Counted from the first letter of the stretch, positions 33,373 through 42,541 are shown. The stretch: 63,946 bases of DNA from Paenibacillus sp. OK003 (GCF_900109515.1 NZ_FOBD01000027.1:1-63946), one strand, 5' to 3'. Numbers and translations are program-made. The notes: generated from the letters alone by a model not told the origin.

Positions 33373-33843
33373 ATGCCACGCAAAGGTCCAGTTACGAAAA
33401 GAGACGTGTTGCCAGATCCGGTATACAGCAGCAAGCTGGTTACTCGTTTGATCAACCGCATCATGCTCGACGGAAAACGCGGTGTTGCTCAAAGCATTCT
33501 GTATAATGCGTTTAAGTTGATTCAAGAACGTACGGGTAATGACCCTATGGAAGTATTTGAAGCAGCGATCAAAAATATCATGCCAGTCCTGGAAGTTAAA
33601 GCTCGCCGTGTCGGCGGTGCCAACTACCAAGTACCAATCGAGGTAAAACCAGAGAGACGTACTGCTTTGGGATTACGTTGGCTCGTGAACTACTCCCGCA
33701 ACCGCGGTGAGAAAACAATGGAAGAGCGTTTGGCGGCTGAGATCATCGACGCTTCCAACAACACAGGCGCTTCCGTTAAAAAACGTGAAGATACGCATAA
33801 AATGGCTGAAGCGAACAAAGCGTTTGCTCACTACCGTTGGTAG
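33373..33843 (+). CDS. rpsG: 30S ribosomal protein S7
   Basis: S7 nucleates folding of the 16S rRNA 3' domain and lies at the E site. The 156-residue protein begins MPRKGPVTKRDVLPDP and includes the conserved GGANYQVPIEV and NNTGASVKKREDTHKMAEANKAFAHYRW C-terminal part. The start ATG 33373 follows AAGGGGGAT; the frame is open upstream to 33334 but the extension has no homologue. In E. coli S7 represses the str operon; whether that occurs here cannot be told. Confidence 0.97.
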   Translation: MPRKGPVTKRDVLPDPVYSSKLVTRLINRIMLDGKRGVAQSILYNAFKLIQERTGNDPMEVFEAAIKNIMPVLEVKARRVGGANYQVPIEVKPERRTALGLRWLVNYSRNRGEKTMEERLAAEIIDASNNTGASVKKREDTHKMAEANKAFAHYRW

Positions 33844-33890
33844 GATTCGGTTCACAATAATAACTTCAATTTTGAAGGGAGACCCATTTC

Positions 33891-35969
33891 ATGGCAAGAG
33901 AGTTCTCCTTGAAAAATACACGTAATATCGGGATCATGGCTCATATTGATGCGGGTAAAACCACGACAACTGAGCGGATCTTGTTCTACACAGGACGTAC
34001 GCACAAAATCGGTGAAGTACACGAAGGCGCTGCGACAATGGACTGGATGGAACAGGAACAGGAGCGCGGAATTACAATTACTTCCGCTGCGACTACCGCT
34101 GCTTGGAAAGGCCACCGCGTTAACATCATTGATACCCCGGGACACGTTGACTTCACTGTTGAAGTTGAACGTTCCCTTCGTGTATTGGACGGAGCAGTTG
34201 GTGTATTCAGTGCGAAAGAAGGCGTTGAGCCTCAGTCCGAAACCGTATGGAGACAGGCTGACAAGTACGGCGTACCTCGTATCGCTTATGTAAACAAAAT
34301 GGATATCATCGGTGCTGACTTCCTGAACGTTGTATCTGACATGCGTGATCGCCTTCAAGCGAACGCAGTTGCGATTCAACTTCCTATCGGCGCTGAAAAT
34401 GATTTCAAAGGTATCATTGATATCGTTGCACAAAAGGCTCATATGTACAAAGATGACCTTGGACAAGATATCGAAGAAACCGAAATTCCTGCGGAATTTG
34501 TTGAGCAAGTTGCAGAACTCCGTAACGAATTGGTTGAGCGTGTTGCAGAACTCGACGAAGATTTGACAATGAAATACCTGGAAGGCGAAGAGATCACTAT
34601 TGATGAGATCAAAGCGGCCCTCCGTAAAGGTGTTGTTGATGTTAAGATCTTCCCGGTTATCTGTGGATCCTCGTATCGTAACAAAGGTGTTCAACTGATG
34701 TTGGATGCTGTTATCGACTACTTGCCGGCTCCAACAGACGTTCCATCTATCACTGGTCATCTTGAAGATGGAACTGAAGCAATTCGTAAGTCATCCGATG
34801 AAGAGCCTTTCTCCGCATTGGCATTCAAAATCATGACTGACCCTTACGTTGGTAAATTGACATTCTTCCGCGTATACTCCGGTGTTCTTCAATCCGGATC
34901 TTACGTATTGAACGCAACTAAAAACAAACGTGAGCGTATCGGTCGTATCCTTCAAATGCATGCAAACAGCCGTCAAGAAATCACTGAAGTTTACTCCGGT
35001 GACATTGCAGCTGCTGTAGGTTTGAAAGATACGGGTACAGGTGATACACTGTGTGATGAGAAAAATCCGGTTATCCTGGAGTCAATGAACTTCCCTGATC
35101 CGGTTATCGAAATCGCCGTTGAACCTAAAACCAAAGCTGACCAAGATAAAATGGGTGTTGCTCTCGGTAAGTTGACAGAAGAGGATCCTACTCTTCGTGC
35201 TCATACTGACGAAGAAACAGGTCAAACAATCTTGGCAGGTATGGGTGAGCTTCACCTTGATATCATTATTGACCGTATGCGTCGTGAGTTCAAGGTTGAA
35301 ACTACTGTGGGTAAACCACAAGTAGCTTACCGTGAAACATTCCGTGCACCAGCGCGCGTTGAAGGTAAATTCGTTCGTCAATCCGGTGGTCGTGGTCAAT
35401 ACGGTCACGTATGGGTTGAGTTCGAACCTCTCGAAGCGGGTACAGGCAGCCAGTTCGAAAGTAAGGTTGTCGGTGGTTCTGTTCCAAGAGAATACATTCA
35501 ACCAGCTCTTGCAGGTATCGAAGAGCAAATGAAAAACGGCGTTATCGCAGGCTTCCCGCTTGTTGACGTTAAGGCTACAATCGTAGACGGATCTTACCAT
35601 GATGTCGATTCCAACGAGATGGCATTTAAAATTGCCGGATCGATGGCGCTGAAAGCTGCGAAAGACAAATGTAAGCCGGTTCTGCTTGAGCCAATCATGA
35701 AAGTAGAAGTAACCGTTCCAGAAGAGTATATGGGTGACGTTATGGGTATGCTTAACTCCCGTCGTGGCCGCATCGAAGGTATGGATTCCCGTAGTGGAGC
35801 CCAAATCATCCGTGCTAAAGTACCTTTGTCTGAAATGTTCGGATACTCTACAACTCTTCGTTCCGGTACTCAAGGACGCGGCGTATTCTCCATGGAGCTT
35901 TCTCACTATGAAGAAGTTCCTAAGAGCATCGCTGAAGAGATTGTTGCCAAAACAAAAGGAACCGAGTAG
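33891..35969 (+). CDS. fusA: elongation factor G
   Basis: EF-G catalyses GTP-driven translocation. The 692-residue protein has the P loop AHIDAGKTTTTER (residues 17-29), switch II DTPGHVDF and NKMD, then the domain IV stretch SGGRGQYGHVWVEFEP and the C-terminal domains. Length equals Bacillus EF-G. The ATG at 33891 follows GAAGGGAGA. It is placed between rpsG and tuf as part of the str operon. No sign of the ribosome-protection paralogue families. Confidence 0.98.
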   Translation: MAREFSLKNTRNIGIMAHIDAGKTTTTERILFYTGRTHKIGEVHEGAATMDWMEQEQERGITITSAATTAAWKGHRVNIIDTPGHVDFTVEVERSLRVLDGAVGVFSAKEGVEPQSETVWRQADKYGVPRIAYVNKMDIIGADFLNVVSDMRDRLQANAVAIQLPIGAENDFKGIIDIVAQKAHMYKDDLGQDIEETEIPAEFVEQVAELRNELVERVAELDEDLTMKYLEGEEITIDEIKAALRKGVVDVKIFPVICGSSYRNKGVQLMLDAVIDYLPAPTDVPSITGHLEDGTEAIRKSSDEEPFSALAFKIMTDPYVGKLTFFRVYSGVLQSGSYVLNATKNKRERIGRILQMHANSRQEITEVYSGDIAAAVGLKDTGTGDTLCDEKNPVILESMNFPDPVIEIAVEPKTKADQDKMGVALGKLTEEDPTLRAHTDEETGQTILAGMGELHLDIIIDRMRREFKVETTVGKPQVAYRETFRAPARVEGKFVRQSGGRGQYGHVWVEFEPLEAGTGSQFESKVVGGSVPREYIQPALAGIEEQMKNGVIAGFPLVDVKATIVDGSYHDVDSNEMAFKIAGSMALKAAKDKCKPVLLEPIMKVEVTVPEEYMGDVMGMLNSRRGRIEGMDSRSGAQIIRAKVPLSEMFGYSTTLRSGTQGRGVFSMELSHYEEVPKSIAEEIVAKTKGTE

Positions 35970-36064
35970 TTTTCTCTCATTGAATGAAAGTGTATAAGTC
36001 ATGTATTCTTTGCACTTCATTTAGTGGAAACATAAAATTATAATTTTAAGGAGGCCACGTTCAA

Positions 36065-37255
36065 ATGGCAAAGGCTAAATACGAACGTAATAAACCCCAT
36101 GTTAACATTGGTACTATTGGTCACGTCGACCATGGTAAAACAACTCTGACTGCTGCAATCACTACTGTATTGTCTAAAACTTACGGTGGCGCAGCAATTG
36201 CATTCGATCAAATCGATAAAGCTCCAGAAGAGCGCGAGCGCGGTATCACAATCTCAACATCACACGTTGAGTATGAAACTGACACTCGTCACTACGCTCA
36301 CGTAGACTGCCCAGGTCACGCCGACTATGTTAAAAACATGATTACTGGCGCGGCTCAAATGGACGGAGCTATCTTGGTAGTATCCGCAGCTGACGGCCCA
36401 ATGCCACAAACTCGTGAGCACATCTTGCTCTCCCGTCAAGTAGGCGTACCTTACATTGTTGTTTTCTTGAACAAATGTGACATGGTTGAAGACGAAGAGT
36501 TGTTGGAATTGGTTGAGATGGAAGTTCGCGACCTTCTTAACGAATATGAGTTCCCAGGTGATGATACTCCAATCACTCGTGGATCCGCTCGTGAAGCTCT
36601 GCAAAACCCTGATGGTGAGTGGGCTCGAAAAATCGTTGAGATGTTCAAAGAGATCGATACGTACATCCCATTGCCTGAGCGTCAAACTGACAAACCTTTC
36701 TTGATGCCTGTCGAGGACGTATTCTCCATCACTGGTCGTGGTACTGTTGCTACTGGCCGTGTAGAGCGTGGTACTGTTAAAGTCGGCGAAGAGATCGAAA
36801 TCGTTGGTATTACTGAAGAAACTAAAAAATCCGTAGTTACGGGCGTAGAAATGTTCCGTAAATTGTTGGACTCTGCTCAAGCGGGCGACAACATCGGTGC
36901 ATTGTTGCGTGGTGTTGATCGTACTCAAATCGAGCGCGGTCAAGTACTTGCAAAACCAGGTTCTGTTAAGCCACACACAGAATTTACTGCACAAATCTAC
37001 GTTTTGACTAAAGAAGAGGGTGGCCGTCACAAGCCTTTCTTCACTGGATACCGTCCACAGTTCTACTTCCGTACAACTGACGTAACAGGCATCATCAACT
37101 TGCCTGAAGGTACTGAAATGGTAATGCCTGGTGATAACATCACGGTTACTGTTTCCTTGATCTCCCCAATCGCGATTGAAGAAGGAACTAAGTTCTCCAT
37201 TCGTGAAGGCGGACGTACAGTAGGTGCAGGTTCCGTAGCATCGATCCAAAAATAA
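36065..37255 (+). CDS. tuf: elongation factor Tu
   Basis: EF-Tu delivers aminoacyl-tRNA to the ribosome. The 396-residue protein has GHVDHGKTT at residues 19-27, DCPGHADYVKNM and NKCD for guanine binding, and the kirromycin- and tRNA-contact regions expected. The ATG at 36065 is preceded by AAGGAGGCC. Codon use is strongly biased to a few codons, fitting very high expression. It is the last gene of the str operon and is followed by a 16-bp terminator hairpin. Confidence 0.98.
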   Translation: MAKAKYERNKPHVNIGTIGHVDHGKTTLTAAITTVLSKTYGGAAIAFDQIDKAPEERERGITISTSHVEYETDTRHYAHVDCPGHADYVKNMITGAAQMDGAILVVSAADGPMPQTREHILLSRQVGVPYIVVFLNKCDMVEDEELLELVEMEVRDLLNEYEFPGDDTPITRGSAREALQNPDGEWARKIVEMFKEIDTYIPLPERQTDKPFLMPVEDVFSITGRGTVATGRVERGTVKVGEEIEIVGITEETKKSVVTGVEMFRKLLDSAQAGDNIGALLRGVDRTQIERGQVLAKPGSVKPHTEFTAQIYVLTKEEGGRHKPFFTGYRPQFYFRTTDVTGIINLPEGTEMVMPGDNITVTVSLISPIAIEEGTKFSIREGGRTVGAGSVASIQK

Positions 37256-37330
37256 TTCGGCTTAACGCTGAATAAAGCATATGCAACAGTGTACTGGAAC
37301 GAGTAACATTGTATTGTAACGAAGCTTCGG

Positions 37331-37369
37331 AAGAGTTCTTTATCCGACATCGGATAAAGAACTCTTTTA
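37331..37369 (+). terminator. str operon terminator
   Basis: A perfect 16-bp stem (37331-37346 with 37351-37366, loop ACAT) merges into TTTTATT. It cleanly separates tuf from the S10 cluster. Between it and the next promoter (37,370-37,525) I see no gene or other element. Confidence 0.95.
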
Positions 37370-37525
37370 TTATGTAATAGTTTCGGAACCTGCGTCATAC
37401 GAAATGAACATCATTTACGAATGTAGATGGATTGGTAAGGCAGCATGAATATTGAAGATAAACACTGCACTAAACGAAGTCATTTCATCAGAAAAGATAA
37501 GTTTAAATGTTTTTCTTAAATATGC

Positions 37526-37554
37526 TTGCAATACGCCCATCTTTTCTATATAAT
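37526..37554 (+). promoter_or_regulatory. S10 operon promoter
   Basis: TTGCAA (37526-37531) and a perfect TATAAT (37549-37554) are 17 bases apart. The start near 37,561 leaves a 130-base leader before rpsJ. It probably drives much of the S10-spc-alpha cluster. Confidence 0.87.
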
Positions 37555-37560
37555 AATGAA

Positions 37561-37691
37561 TGTTGTTCTGTGACGTTGCGATGATGTGAGAGGTTACTGG
37601 CACACCCGGCCCCTTTGCCATGGGACAGTGGCTAGAAAATTTTCACGGAGTATGTCCGATAAAAAATTGGGCGATAGAAGGAGGGACTAAA
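37561..37691 (+). promoter_or_regulatory. candidate S10 operon leader
   Basis: The leader contains TGGCA (37598-37602) pairing with TGCCA (37616-37620) around ACACCCGGCCCCTT-like sequence, a block that I recall as conserved before rpsJ in Bacillales. S10/L4 leader regulation is known in Firmicutes; the regulator here is not shown. Confidence 0.45.
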
Positions 37692-38000
37692 ATGGCAAAG
37701 CAAAAAATTCGTATTCGTTTGAAAGCTTACGACCACAGAATTCTTGATCAATCCGCGGAGAAAATTGTTGAAACAGCAAAACGTTCGGGTGCAGGTGTAT
37801 CCGGTCCGATTCCGCTTCCTACTGAAAAACAAATCATTACTATTCTTCGTGCGGTGCACAAGTACAAGGATTCTCGGGAACAATTCGAACAACGCACACA
37901 TAAGCGTTTGATCGACATCGTTAACCCGACTCCACAAACTGTGGATGCCTTGATGCGCTTGGATCTGCCGTCCGGTGTAGATATCGAAATTAAATTGTAA
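37692..38000 (+). CDS. rpsJ: 30S ribosomal protein S10
   Basis: S10 is part of the 30S head and also pairs with NusB in transcription antitermination. The 102-residue protein has the family signature KRSGAGVSGPIPLPT and the loop carrying the residues linked to tetracycline/tigecycline resistance (VHKYKDSREQFEQ) in its normal form. The start ATG 37692 follows GAAGGAGGG. The frame is open back to 37620 but that part is the structured leader. It opens the S10 cluster. Confidence 0.97.
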   Translation: MAKQKIRIRLKAYDHRILDQSAEKIVETAKRSGAGVSGPIPLPTEKQIITILRAVHKYKDSREQFEQRTHKRLIDIVNPTPQTVDALMRLDLPSGVDIEIKL

Positions 38001-38046
38001 TACAAGCTACAACAAAGACCATGTATAAAGGAAAAGAGGTGTCAAC

Positions 38047-38670
38047 ATGAAAGCAATCTTAGGAAAAAAACTCGGAATGACTCAAGTATTTACACCTGAG
38101 GGTAACGTTGTACCAGTAACGGTTATCGAAGCAGGCCCTTGTGTTGTTTTGCAAAAGAAAGATATTGAGAATGATGGCTACGAAGCAATTCAAATCGGTT
38201 ATTCCGATAAGAAAGAGAAAAATGCTAACAAGCCAGAAGCAGGTCACGCTAAAAAAGCGAACACTGCCCCTAAGCGCTACGTTCGTGAAGTTCGCGGTAT
38301 CAACATCGCAGAATATGAAGTTGGCCAAGAACTGAAAGCTGACATTTTCGTTGAAGGCGAATTCGTTGACGTAACGGGTATTTCTAAAGGTAAAGGTTTT
38401 GCCGGCGTTATCAAACGTTGGGGACAAAGCACTGGACCTATGTCACACGGTTCGCGTTACCACCGTGGCCCTGGTTCAATGGGTTCGATCCAAGCTAACC
38501 GCGTTCCTAAAGGCAAACGCCTGCCAGGACACATGGGACATGATACTGTTACAATCCAACGTCTTGAAGTAGTTAAAGTAGACGCTGAACGTAACGTGTT
38601 GCTCGTGAAAGGTTCCATTCCTGGACCGAAAAACAGTCTCATTAAAGTTAAAGAAACGGTGAAAAAATAA
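38047..38670 (+). CDS. rplC: 50S ribosomal protein L3
   Basis: L3 reaches toward the peptidyl transferase centre with a long loop. The 207-residue protein contains GKGFAGVIKRWGQSTGPMSH and the tip GSMGSIQANRVPKGKRLPGHMG, whose residues affect linezolid and pleuromutilin binding in other species. The ATG at 38047 follows AAGAGGTG. It lies between rpsJ and rplD with gaps of 46 and 25 bases. Confidence 0.97.
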   Translation: MKAILGKKLGMTQVFTPEGNVVPVTVIEAGPCVVLQKKDIENDGYEAIQIGYSDKKEKNANKPEAGHAKKANTAPKRYVREVRGINIAEYEVGQELKADIFVEGEFVDVTGISKGKGFAGVIKRWGQSTGPMSHGSRYHRGPGSMGSIQANRVPKGKRLPGHMGHDTVTIQRLEVVKVDAERNVLLVKGSIPGPKNSLIKVKETVKK

Positions 38671-38695
38671 CCACTGAAGAAAGGAGGAACACAAA

Positions 38696-39319
38696 ATGCC
38701 AAAAGTATCAGTTTACAATGTAGATGGTAGCCAAGTGGGCGAAGTTGAATTGAACGATGCGGTTTTCGGAATTGAGCCGAACCAACACGTTCTGTATGAT
38801 GCAGTTCTTATGCAACGCGCTTCCCTTCGTCAAGGTACCCACAAAGTAAAAGGACGTTCTGAAGTACGTGGCGGTGGACGTAAGCCTTGGAAACAAAAAG
38901 GTACAGGTCGCGCTCGTCAAGGTTCGATTCGTTCTCCACAATGGAAAGGCGGCGGTATCGTATTTGGTCCAACACCACGGAGCTATGCGTATAAACTGCC
39001 TAAGAAAGTTCGCCGTTTGGCGATCAAATCAGCTCTTTCATCCAAAGTGATCGACAATGACATTATCGTTCTGGACGCTCTCACGCTGAGCTCACCTAAA
39101 ACGAAAGAATTTGCAGCCATCTTGAACAACTTGAAAGTTGGACGCAAAGCTTTGATCGTAGCTCCTAGCTATGATGATAATGTGGCTCTTTCCGCACGGA
39201 ATATTCCAGGCGTGAAATTCGTAGCTGCTGACGGCATTAATGTTCTTGACGTGCTCTCGCACGACAAACTGATCATTACGAAAGAAGCAGTTCAGAAGGT
39301 AGAGGAGGTGCTCGCGTAA
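38696..39319 (+). CDS. rplD: 50S ribosomal protein L4
   Basis: L4 lines the exit tunnel with L22; its extended loop KPWKQKGTGRARQGSIRSPQ (about residues 63-82) is the macrolide-related region and looks wild type. The 207-residue protein starts MPKVSVYNVDGSQVGEVEL. The ATG at 38696 follows AAAGGAGGA. The TAA stop overlaps the ATG of rplW by one base, so L4 and L23 are translationally coupled. In E. coli L4 regulates this operon. Confidence 0.97.
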   Translation: MPKVSVYNVDGSQVGEVELNDAVFGIEPNQHVLYDAVLMQRASLRQGTHKVKGRSEVRGGGRKPWKQKGTGRARQGSIRSPQWKGGGIVFGPTPRSYAYKLPKKVRRLAIKSALSSKVIDNDIIVLDALTLSSPKTKEFAAILNNLKVGRKALIVAPSYDDNVALSARNIPGVKFVAADGINVLDVLSHDKLIITKEAVQKVEEVLA

Positions 39320-39609
39320 TGAAGGATCCTCGTGATATTGTAAAACGTCCGATTATTACGGAACGTACTGCTGACATGATGAATGACTTGAAATATGTAT
39401 TTGAAGTCGATATCCGTGCAAACAAAACCGAGATCAAGAAAGCCGTGGAAGCTATTTTCAACGTAAAAGTGAAAAACGTGAACACGCTTCGTGTTCCAGC
39501 TAAGCCTAAACGGTACGGACGTTATTCCGGATATACTAGCGAATGGAAAAAAGCGTTTGTAACGCTGACACAAGACAGCAAAACGCTTGAGTTCTTTGAA
39601 ACTGTATAA
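39319..39609 (+). CDS. rplW: 50S ribosomal protein L23
   Basis: L23 sits at the tunnel exit and is a docking site for trigger factor and SRP. The 96-residue protein has the conserved VKRPIITERT start and the extended loop with KPKRYGRYSGYTSEWKKA. The start ATG shares a base with the rplD stop; its ribosome binding site GAGGAGGTG lies inside rplD. rplB follows 30 bases later. Confidence 0.97.
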   Translation: MKDPRDIVKRPIITERTADMMNDLKYVFEVDIRANKTEIKKAVEAIFNVKVKNVNTLRVPAKPKRYGRYSGYTSEWKKAFVTLTQDSKTLEFFETV

Positions 39610-39639
39610 TTGAATTTTTGAAGTAAGGAGGGAAACCCA

Positions 39640-40470
39640 GTGCCAATCAAAAAGTATAAACCAACTTCCCCGGCAAGACGGAACATGTCCGTTTCTACAT
39701 TTGAGGAAATCACCACAGATCAGCCGGAGAAATCGTTGTTGGCCCCATTGAGCAAACAAGCAGGCCGCAACAACCAAGGTAAAATTACAGTTCGTCACCA
39801 TGGTGGTGGACACAAACGTAAATACCGTATCATTGACTTCAAACGTACTAAAGATGGAATACCGGGCCGCGTTGCTACGATTGAGTATGACCCGAACCGT
39901 ACATCTAACATCGCTCTGATTCACTATGCCGATGGTGAAAAACGTTATATCATCGCTCCTAAAGGTTTGAAAGTTGGAGATCAAGTATTCTCCGGACCTG
40001 AATCAGACATCAAAATCGGAAACGCATTGCCACTCGAAAATATTCCAGTAGGTACTGTTATCCACAACATCGAGTTGAAACCAGGTAAAGGCGGACAATT
40101 GGTTCGTGCTGCTGGTACAGAAGCTCAATTGCTTGGTAAAGAAGAAAAATACGTTTCCGTTCGTCTCTCTTCTGGAGAAGTTCGTCGTATTCTGAAAGTT
40201 TGCCGCGCAACAATCGGATCTGTTGGTAACCAAGACCACGAGCTCATCAAAATCGGTAAAGCCGGTCGTAGCCGTTGGTTGGGTAAACGTCCTGAAGTTC
40301 GTGGTGTAGTAATGAACCCTAACGATCACCCACACGGTGGTGGTGAAGGTCGTGCTCCAATCGGACGTAAATCGCCAATGTCACCATGGGGTAAACCTAC
40401 TCTTGGTTACAAAACGCGTAAGAAAAATAAAGCTTCTGATAAATACATCATTCGCCGCCGCACGAAGTAA
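39640..40470 (+). CDS. rplB: 50S ribosomal protein L2
   Basis: L2 is needed for subunit association and peptidyl transfer. The 276-residue protein has the OB-fold and SH3-like domains and the C-terminal segment VVMNPNDHPHGGGEGRAPIG, including the conserved histidine linked to peptidyl transferase assembly. The start is GTG 39640 after AAGGAGGG. A hairpin at the stop codon separates it from rpsS. Highly basic, as usual. Confidence 0.97.
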   Translation: MPIKKYKPTSPARRNMSVSTFEEITTDQPEKSLLAPLSKQAGRNNQGKITVRHHGGGHKRKYRIIDFKRTKDGIPGRVATIEYDPNRTSNIALIHYADGEKRYIIAPKGLKVGDQVFSGPESDIKIGNALPLENIPVGTVIHNIELKPGKGGQLVRAAGTEAQLLGKEEKYVSVRLSSGEVRRILKVCRATIGSVGNQDHELIKIGKAGRSRWLGKRPEVRGVVMNPNDHPHGGGEGRAPIGRKSPMSPWGKPTLGYKTRKKNKASDKYIIRRRTK

Positions 40471-40492
40471 TACACACTGTGCATAACTTCGT
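40462..40492 (+). other. hairpin across the rplB stop codon
   Basis: ACGAAGT (40462-40468) pairs with ACTTCGT (40486-40492); inside, CACA/TGTG forms a second stem. A further GCATC/GATGC hairpin lies at 40496-40509. No T run, so a processing or pausing site is more likely than a terminator. Confidence 0.4.
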
Positions 40493-40541
40493 GAGGCATC
40501 TGCGGATGCATAATAGCTACGTTTGAAGGGAGGATCTCCAC

Positions 40542-40820
40542 ATGGGTCGCAGTTTGAAAAAAGGGCCATTCATTGATGGCTACATGCTGAAAAAGGTAGA
40601 AGAGATGGAAGCATCCGGTAAAAAGCTTGTTATTAAAACCTGGTCCCGTCGTTCTACAATTTTCCCGCAATTCATCGGACACACATTTGGCGTATATGAC
40701 GGTCGTAAACACGTACCAGTATACGTAACTGAGGACATGGTCGGACACAAACTGGGTGAGTTCGCTCCAACCCGTACGTACAAAGGCCATACTGATGATG
40801 ATAAGAAAACAAGAAGATAA
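40542..40820 (+). CDS. rpsS: 30S ribosomal protein S19
   Basis: S19 lies in the 30S head near the A-site tRNA and the B1a bridge. The 92-residue protein starts MGRSLKKGPFIDGYML and has the signature HTFGVYDGRKHVPVYV. The ATG at 40542 follows GAAGGGAGGA. A leader of about 70 bases with two hairpins precedes it. rplV starts 36 bases after its end. Confidence 0.97.
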   Translation: MGRSLKKGPFIDGYMLKKVEEMEASGKKLVIKTWSRRSTIFPQFIGHTFGVYDGRKHVPVYVTEDMVGHKLGEFAPTRTYKGHTDDDKKTRR

Positions 40821-40855
40821 ATGAACATCTTTAATGTTTGAGAGGAGGTTACACA

Positions 40856-41188
40856 ATGGAAGCAAAAGCACATGCTAAGTTTATCCGGATTGCTCCTCGT
40901 AAAGTTCAACTCGTTGTTGACTTGATTCGCGGCAAGCAAGTTGGTGAGGCGGTTGCCATTCTCCGTCACACTCCGAAATCCGCTTCTCCGATTGTTGAGA
41001 AGTTGCTTAACTCCGCGATTGCAAATGCGGAACATAACTATTCTTTGGATGTTAATAACTTGGTCATTTCTCAAGCTTACGTGAACCAAGGACCGACAAT
41101 GAAACGTTTCCGCCCTCGTGCAATGGGACGTGCAAGTCGTATTAACAAACGTACTAGCCACATCACTTTGGTGGTATCTGAAAAGTAG
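40856..41188 (+). CDS. rplV: 50S ribosomal protein L22
   Basis: L22 lines the peptide tunnel opposite L4. The 110-residue protein has the conserved RIAPRKVQLVVDLIRGK start and the beta-hairpin loop PRAMGRASRINKRTSHI, the site of macrolide-related changes in other species, here of normal length. The start ATG 40856 follows AGAGGAGGT; an in-frame codon at 40838 precedes the ribosome binding site and is rejected. Confidence 0.97.
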   Translation: MEAKAHAKFIRIAPRKVQLVVDLIRGKQVGEAVAILRHTPKSASPIVEKLLNSAIANAEHNYSLDVNNLVISQAYVNQGPTMKRFRPRAMGRASRINKRTSHITLVVSEK

Positions 41189-41203
41189 AAGGAGGGGAAA
41201 TGT

Positions 41204-41869
41204 GTGGGCCAAAAGGTAAATCCAGTCGGACTCCGTGTTGGAATTATCCGTGACTGGGAATCTAAGTGGTATGCAGGTAAAGACTTCGGCGATCTTTTGA
41301 TGGAAGACGTGAAAATTCGTGAATTCCTGAAAAATAAATTGAAAGACTCCGCTATGTCTCGTGTTGAAATCGAGAGAGCGGCTAACCGCGTAAACGTAAC
41401 GATTCACACTGCGAAACCAGGTATGGTTATCGGTAAGGGTGGTTCGGAAGTTGAAAATCTGCGTAATCAAATTACGAAAATCGCAGGCGGTAAAAAAGTA
41501 CACATCAACATTTCTGAAATTAAGAACCAAGACCTGGACGCAATCCTGGTAGCTGAAAGCATCGCACAACAATTGGAACGTCGTGTTTCTTTCCGTCGTG
41601 CTCTGAAACAAGCTATTCAAAGAACAATGCGTTCTGGTGCAAAAGGTATTAAAACTCAAGTGGGCGGACGTCTTGGCGGTGCTGAGATTGCTCGTTCGGA
41701 AGGCTACAGCGAAGGAACTGTTCCACTGCACACGCTTCGTGCCGACATCGACTACGGTACAGCAGAGGCTCATACTACTTACGGCCGTATCGGCGTAAAA
41801 GTATGGATCTATCGTGGAGAGGTTCTTCCTACGGCTAAGAAACAAGCTGCTAAGGAAGGAGGCAACTAA
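41204..41869 (+). CDS. rpsC: 30S ribosomal protein S3
   Basis: S3 forms part of the mRNA entry channel. The 221-residue protein has a KH domain with the GxxG loop in VIGKGGSEVENL and the C-terminal domain GAKGIKTQVGGRLGGAEIARSE. The start is GTG 41204 after GGAGGGGAAAT. The stop is two bases before rplP, whose ribosome binding site AAGGAGGC lies in the last S3 codons, so coupling is expected. Confidence 0.97.
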   Translation: MGQKVNPVGLRVGIIRDWESKWYAGKDFGDLLMEDVKIREFLKNKLKDSAMSRVEIERAANRVNVTIHTAKPGMVIGKGGSEVENLRNQITKIAGGKKVHINISEIKNQDLDAILVAESIAQQLERRVSFRRALKQAIQRTMRSGAKGIKTQVGGRLGGAEIARSEGYSEGTVPLHTLRADIDYGTAEAHTTYGRIGVKVWIYRGEVLPTAKKQAAKEGGN

Positions 41870-41871
41870 TC

Positions 41872-42306
41872 ATGTTGGTACCAAAACGTGTAAAACACCG
41901 TAAGCAACAACGCGGACATATGAAGGGCCAAGCTAAAGGCGGAACTACGCTGAACTTTGGCGAATACGGTCTGCAAGCTACGGAACCGGCTTGGATTACG
42001 AACCGTCAAATCGAAGCGGCTCGTATTGCGATGACTCGTTACATCAAACGTGGTGGTAAAGTTTGGATCAAAATCTTCCCAGACAAACCAATCACTCAAA
42101 AGCCTCTCGAGGTTCGGATGGGTAGCGGTAAAGGTAACGTAGAAAAATGGGTTGCAGTTGTGAAACCAGGTAAGATCATGTTTGAACTTGCTGGTGTACC
42201 GGAGGATGTTGCTCGTGAAGCAATGCGTCTTGCCGCTCATAAACTGCCAATCAAAACGAAGTTTGTGAAACGTGAAGAATTGGGTGGTGAAGCAAATGAA
42301 AGCTAG
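41872..42306 (+). CDS. rplP: 50S ribosomal protein L16
   Basis: L16 helps shape the A-site of the 50S subunit and is added late in assembly. The 144-residue protein has KRVKHRKQQRGHMKG at the start and the conserved RIAMTRYIKRGGKVWIKIFPDKPIT core (here cited in pieces). The final 11 bases overlap rpmC, so the two are coupled. The orthosomycin-related residues lie in normal context. Confidence 0.97.
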   Translation: MLVPKRVKHRKQQRGHMKGQAKGGTTLNFGEYGLQATEPAWITNRQIEAARIAMTRYIKRGGKVWIKIFPDKPITQKPLEVRMGSGKGNVEKWVAVVKPGKIMFELAGVPEDVAREAMRLAAHKLPIKTKFVKREELGGEANES

Positions 42307-42493
42307 TGAATTTCGCAACCTAACCTCTGCTGAAATCGAGCAAAAGATTGCCGGATTTAAAGAAGAACTCTTTAACCTCCGCTTTCAACTCGCTACCGGT
42401 CAGCTGGATAACCCGACTCGAATCCGTGATGTGCGGAAAGAAATAGCTCGTGCTAAAACCATTATCCGTGAAAGAGAATTGGGAATCGGTTAA
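42296..42493 (+). CDS. rpmC: 50S ribosomal protein L29
   Basis: L29 is a two-helix protein near the tunnel exit next to L23. The 65-residue product MKASEFRNLTSAEIEQKI... contains the signature LFNLRFQLATGQLDNPTRIR. The ATG at 42296 overlaps the end of rplP, whose GGGTGGTGA serves as ribosome binding site; the longer in-frame version from 42272 would add eight residues not found in the family. Confidence 0.95.
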   Translation: MKASEFRNLTSAEIEQKIAGFKEELFNLRFQLATGQLDNPTRIRDVRKEIARAKTIIRERELGIG

Positions 42494-42541
42494 TTAGGGA
42501 TCGGATGTATAATCCGTCCGTAATCAGGAAGGAGGCCAACA

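Noticed and set aside
37620..37691. In-frame N-terminal extension of rpsJ from ATG 37620
   Set aside because: It is open without stop, but S10 is always about 102 residues and the stretch is a structured leader; ATG 37692 has a perfect ribosome binding site.
40580..41845. 421-codon open frame on the minus strand across rpsS-rplV-rpsC
   Set aside because: It is antisense to three certain ribosomal genes, has no ribosome binding site, and its composition (many Cys, Phe, Asn, Ser) is what biased plus-strand codons give when read backwards.
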